Assembly: GCA_963930645.1 (NCBI GenBank)
Contig: OZ005657.1
Location: 49,353,153 to 49,417,152, forward strand
Direction: 5' to 3'
DNA: 64,000 bases
Source: Salticus scenicus
Lineage: Eukaryota; Arthropoda; Arachnida; Araneae; Salticidae
Part shown: in pieces, positions 31,721 through 44,499 of the stretch
Layout of the letters: each line of letters begins with the position of its first letter
Position numbering within the stretch: position 1 is the stretch's first letter
Notes under the pieces: generated by a model
The model's database searches: none
What the model was told of the DNA's origin: nothing
What the model saw: the letters and a program-made list of their open reading frames with translations, nothing else
Program-made: the position numbers and the translations under genes

Positions 31721-32177
31721 GTTAAAGGTTAGGTGCTTCCTGTAATCATTTGAACGGATACGTGTGACAATTCTTTCCATAATGTAATGGAAAAACTTGT
31801 AAATATCAAATTTTTCAACAAACAGAAGAAAACGGGGATAGAAGCCAATGCAATATTAGTACATGTATATGAAACAAAAGCAGTGAGTAAAAGATGAGTT
31901 ACTGACTGGCCTGAAATTCTGTTTGTTTTTGACCGACTCATCTTTTCGTTCACGGAAGCAATTGAACGAGTCGTTAACGTATTTTTTACTCATTATTTAT
32001 GTTCCATGCTCATGCATAAAATTGAGGCTTTCATCATTCTTTTTCCAAATCAGTAAGAAAATTTGGTGTTTACACATTGCTCTATTGAACTGGACACGAA
32101 TTGTTACACGTCTAGCGTTTAAATGGTCGCAAACAGAAATTGTGCTTTAATGTTGTGATTTCACAGATATAAGTAGT

Positions 32178-33050
32178 AGGGGAGCGTGGGGCAAGTTGTA
32201 ACAGTTTTTGGAAAATAAAGTATATTTTGAAATGTATTTACGTTTTCCTGTTTATAATTGCTGTTTTCCATAGCACGCATATTCATCTATCATATTCATA
32301 AAAAAAAACTTTCGTTAATTTTGCTAATTTTAGCACAAAAAATATTTTTTGCACAAAATTATTTGCCTGTTACAATTTGCGCCGGATTTGAGGCAAATTG
32401 TAACGGATACAAAGGGAACCCTAACAATAAAAATTACAACATTTCAAAATGTTTTTTGTTATCAATCATTTATTAATTTAATAAAAAAGGCAATTAATAA
32501 CTAATATTAAATTATAACCTTCTTGGTATAGTAACAATGAATTATATCAAATGGATTGTAGTAAAATAAAGAGAAAATTAAAGATAAAATCAACATAGAA
32601 GTCAATCTTAGTCAAAGTTTAAACTAATTAAAAATAATGATATTTTGTTCCCTCTCATGCATTTAACGTGTGCATACATTTTACAAATTAATCATTATAC
32701 CCATTCTTATTGCACAGAGATCATTTAGCAGAGCTCGAATTCTCCGCCCTTTTATCAGGACACTCTCATTTCTGCTTTTTTTCTACCACTATTTTTATGC
32801 AATTTTCTCTAATTCACGATTAAATTGTGATTCTAATTCGTGGTTAAATAATCACGGTACTATAATATAAAAACACAGAAAATATTTCTAAATATAGTAT
32901 TGGCAAAGAAGCCAAAAATTTTTCATTTCTGAAAGTTTCCTGAAAATGGGCGGAGACTTCGAGCTTTGGCTGCAGGCATCTCCACAAGGCACTCCTCTAA
33001 CATGTTACAACTTGCCGCAAAATTTTGTTTCAACTTGCCCCATCGTATGA
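32178..33050. mobile_element. TIR element with reiterated gggcaagttgtaac motif
   Basis: The left end GGGGAGCGTGGGGCAAGTTG and the right end caacttgccccatcgtatga are inverted. The motif gcaaattgtaac or its complement also lies at about 32369, 32392 and 33002. The middle is AT-rich without a gene. MITEs with such ends occur widely in arthropods. Confidence 0.65.
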
Positions 33051-34042
33051 GTTTGGACATTTTTTTTAGTTATTCAATTACAAAATCATTCAATTTACAA
33101 AATTATCGAAAATAGTTAACTATTTTACACGTAACAATACACATTAATTATGAACCCTTTACAATTTATTTTTCTAACGATTTATCAAGTGATAAAAAAG
33201 TATGACAAACTAAATTTGGATAAACTGATGCCCGGATTACATTAATTTTTCTTTTCGTAATGCTATAATTATACGCTAATATATAATGTTATACATTAAG
33301 ACGTATTTCTTTAAAAATTTAAAAATTGGAATTTTTTATGTTTCAACAATTTTATTTATTACAAAAAGAGTACAGTGACTTTATTCTGTATAATCTGATG
33401 ATATCTGATTCTATTAAAAAAAAAAAAAAAAATTACTTATAATGGCAAATTGTCTTTTTATCTGATAATTAAAATTTCATTCTCTTTTGAATTATTTATA
33501 GTATATGCTGTATTTATTTCAACTTTGTTAAAGTGTTTCGAAACCTTATTAGTTCCGCCACCGGTATTTAGATGTAGCTAAATAAATTTATTTAACAAAA
33601 GAATTATAGTAATAATTGTGTTGAATTATGTTAGATAAAACATGTATTGGAGGCACGAAAATCAGTTAAAGAAATAGATTACTGTACCACCAAAAGAAAA
33701 AAGCACTTAGCAATAACTCCCACTTAAGTTTGGAAAGTCCGAAGTAATAAGAAACAACCATTGAAACATTAGAGGGGCGGGGAAACACATTAGAAGATGA
33801 GAAAATAATGAAGTGCCTATTTTCACCTTTTCTTAATTTGGGAAATAAACACCTCAGTTAATTCAACTATTATTTTTACTGAAGAAAGACGTTGTTAATC
33901 AGGTGTTTAAAGAATTGTACTTAAGTACACAATTTTGCCATAAATGGCCGGACAGTTCGGATTTTATTCATTTGTTAAATATCGAGAATAATACCCGACA
34001 GATTATCCTGAAAATTCAGGCGTGTAAAAAACATGTTATTCC
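33051..34042. other. AT-rich non-coding stretch
   Basis: I see no gene. An A-run lies at about 33416-33432. Confidence 0.55.
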
Positions 34043-34239
34043 CAGTGTTGGCAACTTTTATAATTTATTCCTCAGCATTTTTAGCTTTGCCTTTATTTCA
34101 CACCACCTTAAATGTAGAATATTTTTTCCCAAAATATAACTACGATAATATAAGAAAAAAATTACACTTAAAAAAGTGGCATGAAAAAAAGGAGGGACTA
34201 ACAATACTCCGGACTAAATTATAAAAGTTGGCAACACTG
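34043..34239. mobile_element. Family A MITE with CAGTGTTGGCAAC ends
   Basis: CAGTGTTGGCAACTTTTATA at the left and ataaaagttggcaacactg at the right. This is the best-preserved terminus of the family and shows that the CAGTGTTG start is shared with the hAT-like MITEs at 1223 and 2862. No clear duplication is seen. Confidence 0.8.
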
Positions 34240-34485
34240 TATACCTCATATATTTTTGCAAAAATTTAGTCCCAAAAATAAAACGAAGGCCAGTTACAGA
34301 TTTTTTTAGAAAAAGTAACATAATGTTTGCGATCACCCTGTAAAAAGTAATTCTTGAAATGCGTTGCAGCTTTAACATGCATTACTGCCAACACTGCTAA
34401 TTTTTAAATCAGATTTTTAACAGCAGTATTTTTAAAAAGATATCTGTCACATATATTTTTGACGAATATATAAAATTAACACATT

Positions 34486-34931
34486 GCGCCCGCTGACGTG
34501 AATTCACGTCATTTGAAAATCTGTAACTCCGCCAGTGGGCGTTTTTTTAAATTACATAGGTTACATTACTTTTTAACATTATACCCAATATCCACATTTG
34601 TGCAATCAATGCATTATGAATACAAATACTTTGATTAGAAAGAGTACAATCGCAGGGATGGAACACGGGCGCAGAATTCCTACCGGAATCTGTTTAAGAA
34701 ATTTCTCCAGGTATAATATCGTTGATTCAAGAGGTAGAAAATTTTCTTATATTGATAGTGGTATGAATTCTGCGCCCGTGTTCCATCCCTGCAATCGTAA
34801 TGTCTATTAATTTATATTTTCAATATGAATACAGAAAACCTTGATTTAAAATGATGTAATATGAAAGAATACCACCCACAGGTGGAGCTTACTGTGAAAA
34901 ATACAAAAACATGCCGTAGCGAAAGTGTTAA
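34486..34931. mobile_element. TTAA MITE hosting a 139-bp MITE
   Basis: TTAACACATTGCGCCCGC at the left and gtagcgaaagtgttaa at the right, with TTAA borders. The blocks ccgccagtgggcg and cccacaggtgg form inner arms. Copies at 6339 and 10353 lack the insertion at 34653-34791. Confidence 0.85.
34653..34791. mobile_element. 139-bp MITE, CAGGG ends, 6-bp target duplication (copy 2)
   Basis: It starts CAGGGATGGAACACGGG and ends CCCGTGTTCCATCCCTG. CAATCG flanks both sides (34647-34652, 34792-34797). The paralogous sequences at 6339 and 10353 show the uninterrupted site, which matches only if exactly six bases are duplicated. It is opposite in orientation to copy 1, same length. Confidence 0.92.
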
Positions 34932-35547
34932 ATAAACTGAAATCAAATATACAAAACTTTCCAGTATGAAGTCTCCGTTAAAAATAACGGAGACTTGACA
35001 TCTATATGAGCATGTTATTTTGAGACTTCTTTTAATCATCAGTATTCATCTGAATCTGAATAGTATTAGAATTAGAATATTAGAATAGTTTAGAATTCAG
35101 GAAAGTATAAAGGTATTTTTATTTTATTTTATTTTATTTTTTTAAATACTCGTTTTTACTTCCCCATATATACGTATGGGGAACTTAGGCATTCGTAAAA
35201 AATTTTAGACCTCTTTTTTTTTTTTTTGTACGTTTTGAGGTCTGGGGAATCCGAATTGATGGCTACAGAAGGGCTGTGTTCAATTGAAATCACAGGGAGT
35301 TTTAGGTTGGGAGAAAAAAATTTAAATGTTATGATTCCATTTATCATCACTGCAACTGAATGGGTTAAAAGATAATTTTTATACTAAGCGTATTCATTAG
35401 AATTCTCTCTTTTTTTATTATTAATATTTGTCTAACTTAACCTTTAAAGTGTATTGTTGTTAAAATTTTCTTTACTGAATCCTTTCCAAAATTTGAGAAA
35501 AAGAATCGAATCTAGAAAATTCATACAAAATTTCTTTGTTTACGCAC

Positions 35548-35584
<37 letters not shown>

Positions 35585-35867
35585 TTGGATTTTCCAGTTT
35601 TTAATGAAATATCTATTCAATCGTCTGCAAAGAAAAGTAAAAAAAGAAAAAAGAAATTGCTCTCAGTGAGAAATAAACAATATCTGTGAAAATCATGTCA
35701 GATTCTCCAAACGTTCACAACCGTATATTAAAAATTCCGACGCAGAATTCAAAAAGAATTTAAATTTTCTTTTTATAAACTAAAGAAGCAAATGGTAAGA
35801 AATAGTCAATTTAAAAAAAAAAAAAAAAAAAAAAAGCTTCAGTATGTTCTTTCTCGTTGATATCCTG
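34932..35867. other. Non-coding stretch with long T-run
   Basis: I see no gene. A T-run of about 30 lies at 35551-35580 and an A-run at about 35813-35835. The phrase tacgttttgaggtctgggga near 35228 resembles a block of the repeats at 12200 and 42060. Confidence 0.55.
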
Positions 35868-37967
35868 TTTTTAACCGACTTCAAAAAAGAAGGAAGGTTC
35901 TCAATTCAAACCGTATGTTTTTTTTATGTTTGTTAGCTCATAACTTCTGAACGGATGCTCCGATTTTGATACTTTTTGTTTTGTTGAAAAGGTCCTGGTC
36001 CACAATAGGTCCCATTGTAATATCTTTACTATCTAAGAAAAATACAGGGTGCCCCAAAAAATCAGTCCCAACTCTTTTAACTGCTAAACCATAAAAAAGT
36101 GATAAAAATGGTATGTAAGTATAGCAAAGTGGCCATGCAGTACAAGGTTAAACCGCTTGCAGCGCACCTGGTGGAAAATAGCGGAGTTAGTGTTCCTATC
36201 TCGAAAACGGTTCTAAAGAAAAAGTGAACTACAAAGCTGAAGAGTATCACCGATTTAGAACAAAAAGATAGTTTAGACATTCATGCTAACGTTCCTATCT
36301 CGGAAACGGTTTAAGACAGGGGGAAAAAGGGAATTATAAAATTGCAGAGCATCATCGATTTAGTGCGAAAATATAGTTTTGGCATTGATGCTAAAAATAC
36401 AAGGCTAAAAACGAGCATTTTTTTTGTTCGCAATTTCTGGCACTATACACACTTGAGCTACATTGCTCACGGTTGTAGCGTAGCTGGTGAGACATACGCT
36501 ATATAGTTCAACATACGGTTACTTGATACTTTTTATTTTGTTGTGGAGATCTTGGTGTGAAGTAGGTCCCATTATAACATCTTTACTATCTAAAGAAAAT
36601 AAAGCGCCATCTGGTGAAAAACAGCGGAATTAGCGCTCCTATCTCAAAAACGGTTCAAGATGGGAGAAAAGTTAATAACGAAGTTGTAGAGCATCATCGA
36701 TTTACTACGAAAAGACAGTTTTTAGACATTATTGCTAAAACTAGATCGCTTAAAACGTGCAGTTGTTTGTTCGCAATTTCCTACACAGTGCACACTTGAA
36801 CTACGTTGCACACTTTGCAGCGTAGCGGATAACACGTATACTCGGTGGTTCAAAGTACTGTAATTGTAAGCGGTCACATCGATTAGCACAAAGTCGTTTT
36901 CAACCAAGTTCAGAAAGGAGTGTGTTCTTAATTCGAGCTATGTGTTGTTGGTGGTGTTTGTAAGCTTTTAACTTCGTAAGAGATGCTCTAATTAACAGAC
37001 TTCAAAAAGGAGGAGGTTCTCAATTTAAAACGTATGTTTTTTTTGTTTTTGATTTTGTTTGTTAGCTCATAACTTCTGAACGGATGATCCGATTTTGATA
37101 CATTTTCTTTTATTGTAAAGGTCTTGATCTGAAATAGGTCCAATTGTAATATCTTTATGATCAAAAGAAAATACAGGGTGACCAAAAAAATCAGTCCCAA
37201 CTCTTTTAACTGCTGAACAGCTGCAGCTATAGTCATAAAAGTGGTATGTAGGTATAGTAAAGTGGACATGTGCTACGCGATTCAACCGCCTAAAACGCCA
37301 CCTGGTGGAAAGATTGGAGTTAGCGATTCTATCTCGAAAACGTTTCAAGACAGGGGGGAAAAGTGAATTATAAAATTGCAGAGCATCATCGATGTAGTAC
37401 GCAAAGATAGTTTAGACATTAATGCTAAAAACAGAACGCTTAAAACGTGCATTTGTTCACAATTTCCTATTTTGTGCACACTTGAACGACATTGCACATG
37501 TTGTAGCATAGCGGGTGACATTTATGCTATGTAAAATTCAAAGTATGGTTACTGTAAGCGGTCACATCGATTAGACGTTTTAAACCGACTTCATAAAGGA
37601 AGAGGTTCTCAATACAAACCATGTTTATACAAACCATGTTTCTCGTTGTTGTTGTTGAAATTTGTTAGCTTATAACTTCATAAGATATGATTTAATTTTA
37701 ATACTTTTTATGTTGTCGTAATGATCTTGGCCTGAAATAGGTTTCATTATGATTTCATTAAGATATAAACAAATTACAGGATACTCACAAAAGTCTGTTC
37801 TCACTCTAACTGCTGAACGCATGCAGCTACACTGGTAAAAGCAGTATGTAAGTATCGATGTTGAAACTTCTGTCCGTCAGCTGCAATGCATATTTTGCTC
37901 TTTGTTTGAACTTTACGCTGCGCAATTTCCAGCGCAGCGGGTGACACGTATTCACTGTAAAGTTCAA

Positions 37968-39356
37968 CACTGTAAACGTAAATGTCTTAAATTCAGTTTT
38001 AAAAGTGTCTTAAATGGATGGTCATTTTTTAAGCGAAAAAAAATGTCTTACTTTTTAAGACACCTTTTTGCATCAGAAATTAAGATATTGCAAGTGTCTT
38101 AAAACGCCGCCATGTTTTAGGCTTAAAAACACCGCCATGTTAGGCTTAAAAATACTACCGTTTTTAAGGCTTTTTAATAAATATATAAATAAATAAATAT
38201 CGCGTGCGATTGTGTTTTTCTGTTAAAAATGTATTTTAGAATTGTTTAGAGCATTAATGAAATATTTATATAAAAAAGGAAAGAAACAAAAAAAAAAAAA
38301 AAAGCCAATTTTCCGGCGTTGGGATTCGAACTCATACTGTTTAAGGAAACCGAAACATCATCGGAGTGAAGCATTTACCAATCACGCTATCGTCGAATAC
38401 AGCATTATGTGTTTTTATGATATAATATGCTGCAGTCTTCGTGAAACTAATCGCAGTGTTATGTTTTACTTCTAATTTTTTGACATAAAACTATTGATAG
38501 TATGGTATCTTAAACTTAATAAATATTATTATCTTAAATTTCATATTTAGAGGACCAGAATCTTTTAATAATGCATAACAAGTATGTGAAAGTTTCATCC
38601 CTAGATGATAACGATTTCTTTCCTTAAAGTGATATTTAATTGAAAACGAACTGTGATCATGAATACAGGAAAATTTGTAGTTTCACATTTAGATGTAGGT
38701 GAATTTGTGAAAGAAAAAAGTTTTTAAACAAATAATAATGAGACAGAAAGAAAAAAAAAATATGCCCAAATTATTCATGATTGTTCACTTATAAATTCGC
38801 TTTCTTCTCTACAAATTACTTGTCTTCACACTTTTTCTTTTAATATAAGAAAGCTTTAAAGACAAAGATTTTTTTTTTTTTTGAACAAAATAATCTTTGT
38901 GTCTAAATATGTTGTTTATGTATTGTGTTAAAGATAATAGCATGCGAATACCATTCACATCCCTAGAGTATTATTCCATAAAAATATAATTTCATAAAGC
39001 TACCATAATTTAAGTAGTTTAACTGCTTACTATATAAAATAATAATATATTTATTGAATGTGGAAAGAAGTAGGATAAGCATATTTTTTTAAAGTAGATT
39101 CCATACGAAATAATTTCTAAGTAATGCAAGTGTCTGAATTTCTCAAGTGTCTGAAAATTCAAACGCGTTTTGCTGTCTGAAAATTCGCGTATTTACGTGT
39201 TTCAGACATTTTTGTGTCTGAATTGATATTTCAGACATTTCTGTCTTAAATTAAAATATATATAACGTCTAAGGTACATTTTAAGACATTTTACGTGTCT
39301 TAAATGCTGTTTCAGTTGTTTATATGTCTTACTTTAAGACCCTTTTATTTGCAGTG
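37968..39356. mobile_element. CACTG-ended DNA element with subterminal motif repeats, 1,389 bp
   Basis: The ends are CACTGTAAACGTAAATGTCT and the complement of CACTGCAAATAAAAGGGTCT. Within about 200 bases of each end the motif gtctta/gtctga (aagtgtcttaaa and variants, both strands) recurs more than a dozen times. Copy 2 of the host repeat reads straight across this point (agttcaatatatatgcc), which fixes the borders and suggests a 2-bp duplication (AA). CACTR ends with subterminal repeats resemble CACTA/CMC elements. No transposase frame is visible. Confidence 0.75.
38312..38402 (-). mobile_element. tRNA-like sequence (SINE head or tRNA pseudogene)
   Basis: On the - strand, TAGCGTGATTGGTAAATGC resembles an A box and GAGTTCGAATCCC a B box, about 45 bases apart. 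The T-arm and acceptor do not pair properly, so it is not a working tRNA. It sits inside the CACTG-ended element. Confidence 0.5.
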
Positions 39357-39764
39357 AATATACAATATGCCTAACAGAATTTTCGGTTACGAATACAGCG
39401 TATCCGTTCTTTACATTTCTAAAGACTTTTTAATTTAACGTATGTTCGTTCAATAGATAGTTTTTTGCTCATATCCGATAAAGGCAAGAAAAGTGACACA
39501 ACTTAAAAATGCAGCATTTGAGAAAAATCAACTTAAAAATAACTTGACTAGAATAAAACTGGTACAACTGTCTCTCGAGTGGATAACTTTCTAGATAGAG
39601 ATGTAACTTTTTTGTTCACATTGGCTGCATTTCATGTATTTTTCAGTGACATAATCCATTTTTTGAGTAATGTCACTTTTCTTGGAAGTTGTGATTTGTG
39701 AAACTTCCGTCGAACGTCTTCTGATGCTCTGCTATATAAAAAAGTTTTCACTGAAAAGAGAAAA

Positions 39765-40729
39765 ATAAAATCTTTTTGTAAAAAAATAGAACCGACTCCA
39801 AAAAGGAACTACTATTTAAACAACTAAAAATGAAAGAAAATTGGCAGAAAATGGAACTGTAAATTGCGCCTAAAAGTATAAAATAATTTCCTTCGCCAAA
39901 CAACCTATAACACTACAATTAATCATAACTTTTGAAGTCGGCGCAAAATTAAATAAAAATTGATACCTTTATTCAATACAAAAATCAAATCCTATTTAAA
40001 ATACACATCTCACATTGTTACCTGCAAAATGCAGCCGAAAACTACTTTGATTCAAGAAAACAAATAAGATTTTGTAAGCAGCAAAAGTTGGCGAAGATGC
40101 TGGTATCTGACGTCCTTGGTGAAAGAAAAAACAAAAAATTATCTGGTAAACATATTTAATTTCTTTGGGATATCATGATTATTTTGATAAGGTATATCAA
40201 GAGAGTAATCAAAAATATGAAACAACACATCGTACAATATATATTATGAAAATATACATCTTGCGTGTATATTTTTGCTTTACGTTTTGATCGCCAAATC
40301 CAAAAGCCATCAAGGATGATAGTTATCAAAGTTATACCAAATTTGCAAAGGAAACTCTAATTTCGTAGAAACATAAATACCGCATTGTGAAGAATGTTCA
40401 CTGTTCTATGTAGATATACAAATGGACTGATTGTATACAATGATAAAATAATAAAGGAAACATGAAAATGGATCATTCGAGACAACAACATTTGTTGCTA
40501 CCGATCTAAAGACAAACCTTTAAAAACTAATTAAATTTCATTTAATTTTGCGCCGACTTCAAAAGTTATGATTAATTGTAGTGTTATAGGTTGTTTGGCG
40601 AAGGAAATTATTTTATACTTTTAGGCGCAATTTACAGTTCCATTTTCTGCCAATTTTCTTTCATTTTTAGTTGTTTAAATAGTAGTTCCTTTTTGGAGTC
40701 GGTTCTATTTTTTTACAAAAAGATTTTAT
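39765..40729. mobile_element. 965-bp element with identical 190-bp terminal inverted repeats
   Basis: 39765-39954 and 40540-40729 are exact complements by eye over 190 bases, starting ataaaatctttttgtaaaaa and ending cggcgcaaaattaaat. The 585-base centre is AT-rich with no long frame. The left border coincides with the point where the composite repeat copies 1 and 2 diverge. The arm contains aaccgactccaaaaagga, like the start of the composite repeat units. Confidence 0.85.
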
Positions 40730-40950
40730 CATTTCTACAGTTCAAACAAAGGATAATTTCAAACACTTAAGTATACATTTAAATTTTTACTTTAAAATAA
40801 TTTATTTTGACTATTTAAGGACTTTTGAAATGTAATGACTTAAAATTATTTTAAAATATTGAGAACTTTGTATCTTGATTTATTTACAGTTTTAACTTTC
40901 TATCGGTAAATGAGAAGAAACCTTACTTTCCCAAAACAGAAAAAAAAAAA

Positions 40951-40989
<39 letters not shown>

Positions 40990-43900
40990 CTCTTTCTTCC
41001 ATTTCTAGGTGTCATTTTAAAAGTGTACGGATTTCCTAGAAAAATTGATTTTGTTAAAGAAGTAAAAAAGAACTAAAAGTTGAGAAATATAGTTTTTTTT
41101 GTCGAATCATACGATTTTGATAAAAATGAAATAAAGGAAAATAATAAAGAAAAAAGTGAAAATTAAAACAGCCTACGACGCATTAAAAATGAAGTAAGAA
41201 GAAAAAAAAATTAAGCTTTTTGTTAAAACATAGATCAAATGGGAACATCCTCTCCCATCATCCTTTCTACTATATGCTTCTGACATGATAATTGTCAAAA
41301 ATATATACAGTATCTTTTGAGAATGACATATTTCCGACTTACTCATCACTTATATCTCAAATCAAAATTTGATGACTCTTCGCAAAAATATACAATGTAA
41401 TCGAAAGATCTTGACCAGTCTAACAGATTTGAGTCACTTTGAAGATTTTTATTTTTATATAATAAAAACAATTTTAATATAATAAAAGCATTTTTCAGAA
41501 ATTTTTCAGTTTTTGTACTATTGCTATAAGGATCTTCTGTGTAATATTTCAGACATTTCTAGTCTATCTAACTTTTTCTTTTTTTTTAATAATTAAGCTT
41601 GTAAAAAATGTTCGATTTAATCAAATAAAATAATCTGGTGTGTCACCCACACAACTTTCTCTTACCCTTAAATTTAATACTATAAATACAGATCGGAGAT
41701 AAAGATTACCGTTCTATAAACCTATGTTAAAACAATTCAAATTAAGCTTCGGAGCTGCTTTATTTGGCAAATAATTCTGTGTGAATGGGGCTACCGCCCC
41801 CCTTAACCGCCTGTTTCATTATTGTACCTACATTTATATAGAATTCAAATCTGTTATTAAATTCAAAAGTTCATTTAAAATTATTCAGACATCTTTCACA
41901 CGCAACATTCCTTGAATCTTATCAATCTTGACCAAACTTTTCAAGTAACAGATGTATTAATTTCAAAATGAAACATTTGGATCGCCTGAAATTATTTGTT
42001 TTTAATTTACTCTAAGAGACACAGACAAAGACCAAACGTTAAAACTTGAATTCGGTATTCAGGAAGCCTCAAAACGTGTAAATGTACAATAAAACCAAGC
42101 GACGAATATTTAAATTAAATAAAAAAAAAAAAAATACGTTATTTACCATATGGCTATGAGGAATTAATTTCAATTTCTGAACATTCTTGAACAGCTTTCC
42201 TGGACATCGTAAAATATTATAGTAAGGCACTTCCACCAACAATGAAAAAGAACGTTATGGCTTAAATATTGGCAGCCCTGTATATCTTCTGAAGATTATG
42301 TACACACCACATGGTGCACATAAATGTAACCCTACATTAATAACACACTGCGCAACCTGAAATGCAATACCATCAATTTTCAAGCATTGCCGCACTATAA
42401 TCTAGTTCTTTTGTGTAGCCCTGTAAACGAACAGTGAATTATTTTCATACCATATTCTAAATGAAACATGCTTTTACGCATATAAAATATATATATTTGT
42501 TTCGTTTGCTTTAGTACAGTCTATAGATGTTAAACTCTACTTACCTGCAATTTCCTCCATGGAATTAATATACTTGAATTCTCTTGGGTGTCCTAGTACA
42601 TGAACCATTTTCTTGATCTCAATGAAAAGTTTAGTGTAGCATCCCTGTTTGATACACATTTATAATACTAAGTTTGGATTTTCTGCTATTATTTGCTCTT
42701 GAGATATGCCGATAACAGACAGACAGACACGCACACACACAGAGAAAGAGAGAGATATATACACACAGACACGCAGACCAACCGCTAAAAACATAATTTT
42801 TGGATTCAAGGGAACTGAAAATGTGTAAATATAACAAAAACTCAATTTCGAAAATTTGACCAAAAACAATAGTTTTTCTAACCATGTATATAGGTAAGAG
42901 AAAGTAAAAATGTACTAGCATTCTTAGATAAAGTTCGCGTGTTAAATTTTTTGATCGAGGTCTTAATCCTTTTTATTAAGCACTTCTTTTTGAGAAAATA
43001 TATGTAATTCAAATTTTCGGATATTTCGTTTTTTTTTTTTTTTTTTTCCTAGTCCCTTCAAATTCAAATTATCAAAGTTCTACTGTATTTGCAGAAAAAG
43101 TTTAAGGATTGCTAAAATTTTGGCCATATTCCTGCCAAACAAGCCTTTCTTAAATGATTAATAACATTTATTAATTATTTTTTTATTTAGCAAGCACGTC
43201 TGAGAAAATTTTGACAGTGCCGTTGCTCATTGAATCAGATCTCGTACTGTATAATGTAACTTACCTAATTTATATATGTGCATACATAATTAGTTTATTC
43301 ATGTGTCCTTATTTATGTGGAGTTCTGTTTCTTTTATAACCTTATATATAGTACAATAATTCTTATTTATAGTATTTAAGATAAATACTTTATTCAGTGC
43401 AAAGATACAGAGAGAATCAAAAATACAGTTACCATTGATTAGGATCCAGGGCATTAAAACATTTTCCCGCACATTTACAATCTCTAACTTTAAAAATTTC
43501 TCTTAAATATGCTTTTTTTCCACTTTTGTTTACATTGGCTTCTTAAAGAGATAGTTTTGCACTGCAGACTTTTTTTACTCAAGCAAATTCAATTCTTGCT
43601 TGATGGCTTCCGTAGCGTCAAACCCATTTCTATTCATGTTATTATTATCAATAAAATCCATATCAGAGCTAAAAAGGTCTTCAACATTACTGTTATTTTT
43701 AAATTAAATCAAAGACTCTAGAAGGAAAAAATTATCAGTGATTAAATTTAACAGCATTATTTTAACTATCTACTTTGAACAAACATTGCAACTGAAAATC
43801 CCATTATACTTTCTATGAATCAAATTACATTAAAATTATTATTTTTTCATTATGCATTCAAAAAGGTAGTACTAAAGTATTAAAACCCTAGAAATTTTAT

Positions 43901-44499
43901 GCAATGGTCCACTTTACAGTTTTAACTTGCAATAAATGTATTTGTTTGCCAATTTGTTTTTATTAATTGAAAAATAATGATGATCTTAATGGCTCTGCTA
44001 ATTATTCTCTTCTCACCGAACAATTCATGCTTTTCTGACAAGATTGTCATGGCGGTATGTGATGTAAATAAACGGTAGTGATGAAAAACTAGTCGAAAAC
44101 TAGAAGCACAAGGTGGTATGTAATGAAAAACTTTGTCTTGTTGAAAATAGTCATACAGTCATTAGTCTTTCGGAGTTTATCTATAAATGGATAAAACGTA
44201 TTCTGGACATCCGTGCGTATTAATATTTTGGTGAAATAATTGTGTCAAGATGTGGAAATCATACATTATTCATCAAACATCTAATCTTGAGACTATGCAA
44301 CGGTAGTTCAAAGTATTGATGAAGATTTGCTGATGTATATTGACACACTCTCAGTGATTTCACATACCATGACAGGTTGAACCAGGTCTTAACTGAAGAA
44401 ATTAAAAATTGAGGATCTAAAAAACCAACAAAAAAAGCCTTTATTCCACTTCACCTTGAACAATCAGCAGAACTCAACATGCAAAAGTTTATCTGGAAG
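40730..44499. other. Long AT-rich non-coding stretch
   Basis: I see no gene. It contains an (AAT)n microsatellite at 40951-40989, a block near 42050-42110 that is the inverse of 12180-12230, a short (ca)n/(ga)n patch at about 42715-42775, and a T-run at 43029-43047. Confidence 0.55.
40951..40989. repeat. (AAT)n microsatellite
   Basis: Thirteen uninterrupted units after an A-run. Confidence 0.95.

Larger units (their letters stand above)
30349..32165. mobile_element. Outer palindromic element of a four-layer nest
   Basis: The left arm starts gcgaaatcacaattttaa, is interrupted, and resumes at 31729 with ttaggtgcttcctgtaatca and tttgaacggatacgtgtgac. The right arm is the inverse: acacgtctagcgtttaaatg, then gcacaattt-type sequence, ending ttgtgatttcac at about 32164. 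The arms are diverged but colinear. Insertions at 30362-30597 and 30601-31720 lie in the left arm. Confidence 0.6.
35868..39764 (+). repeat. Tandem composite repeat, copy 1 (interrupted)
   Basis: About four degenerate units run head to tail. Each opens with a variant of aaccgacttcaaaaaggagg and ggttctcaat (35875, about 36906, 36988, 37582), followed by ttagctcataacttctgaac, acagggtg, gcgccacctggtgg and ctatctcgaaaacggtt. A tail with tatgcctaacagaatttt starts at about 39364. Copy 2 at 60072-62800 has the same order. This copy holds a 1.39-kb insertion at 37968-39356. Confidence 0.85.

Noticed and set aside
38312..38402. Functional tRNA gene
   Set aside because: A and B box resemblance is present, but the acceptor and T-arm do not pair.
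43509..43721. 70-codon frame with hydrophobic start
   Set aside because: AT-rich noise composition with no conserved features and no neighbouring exon signals.
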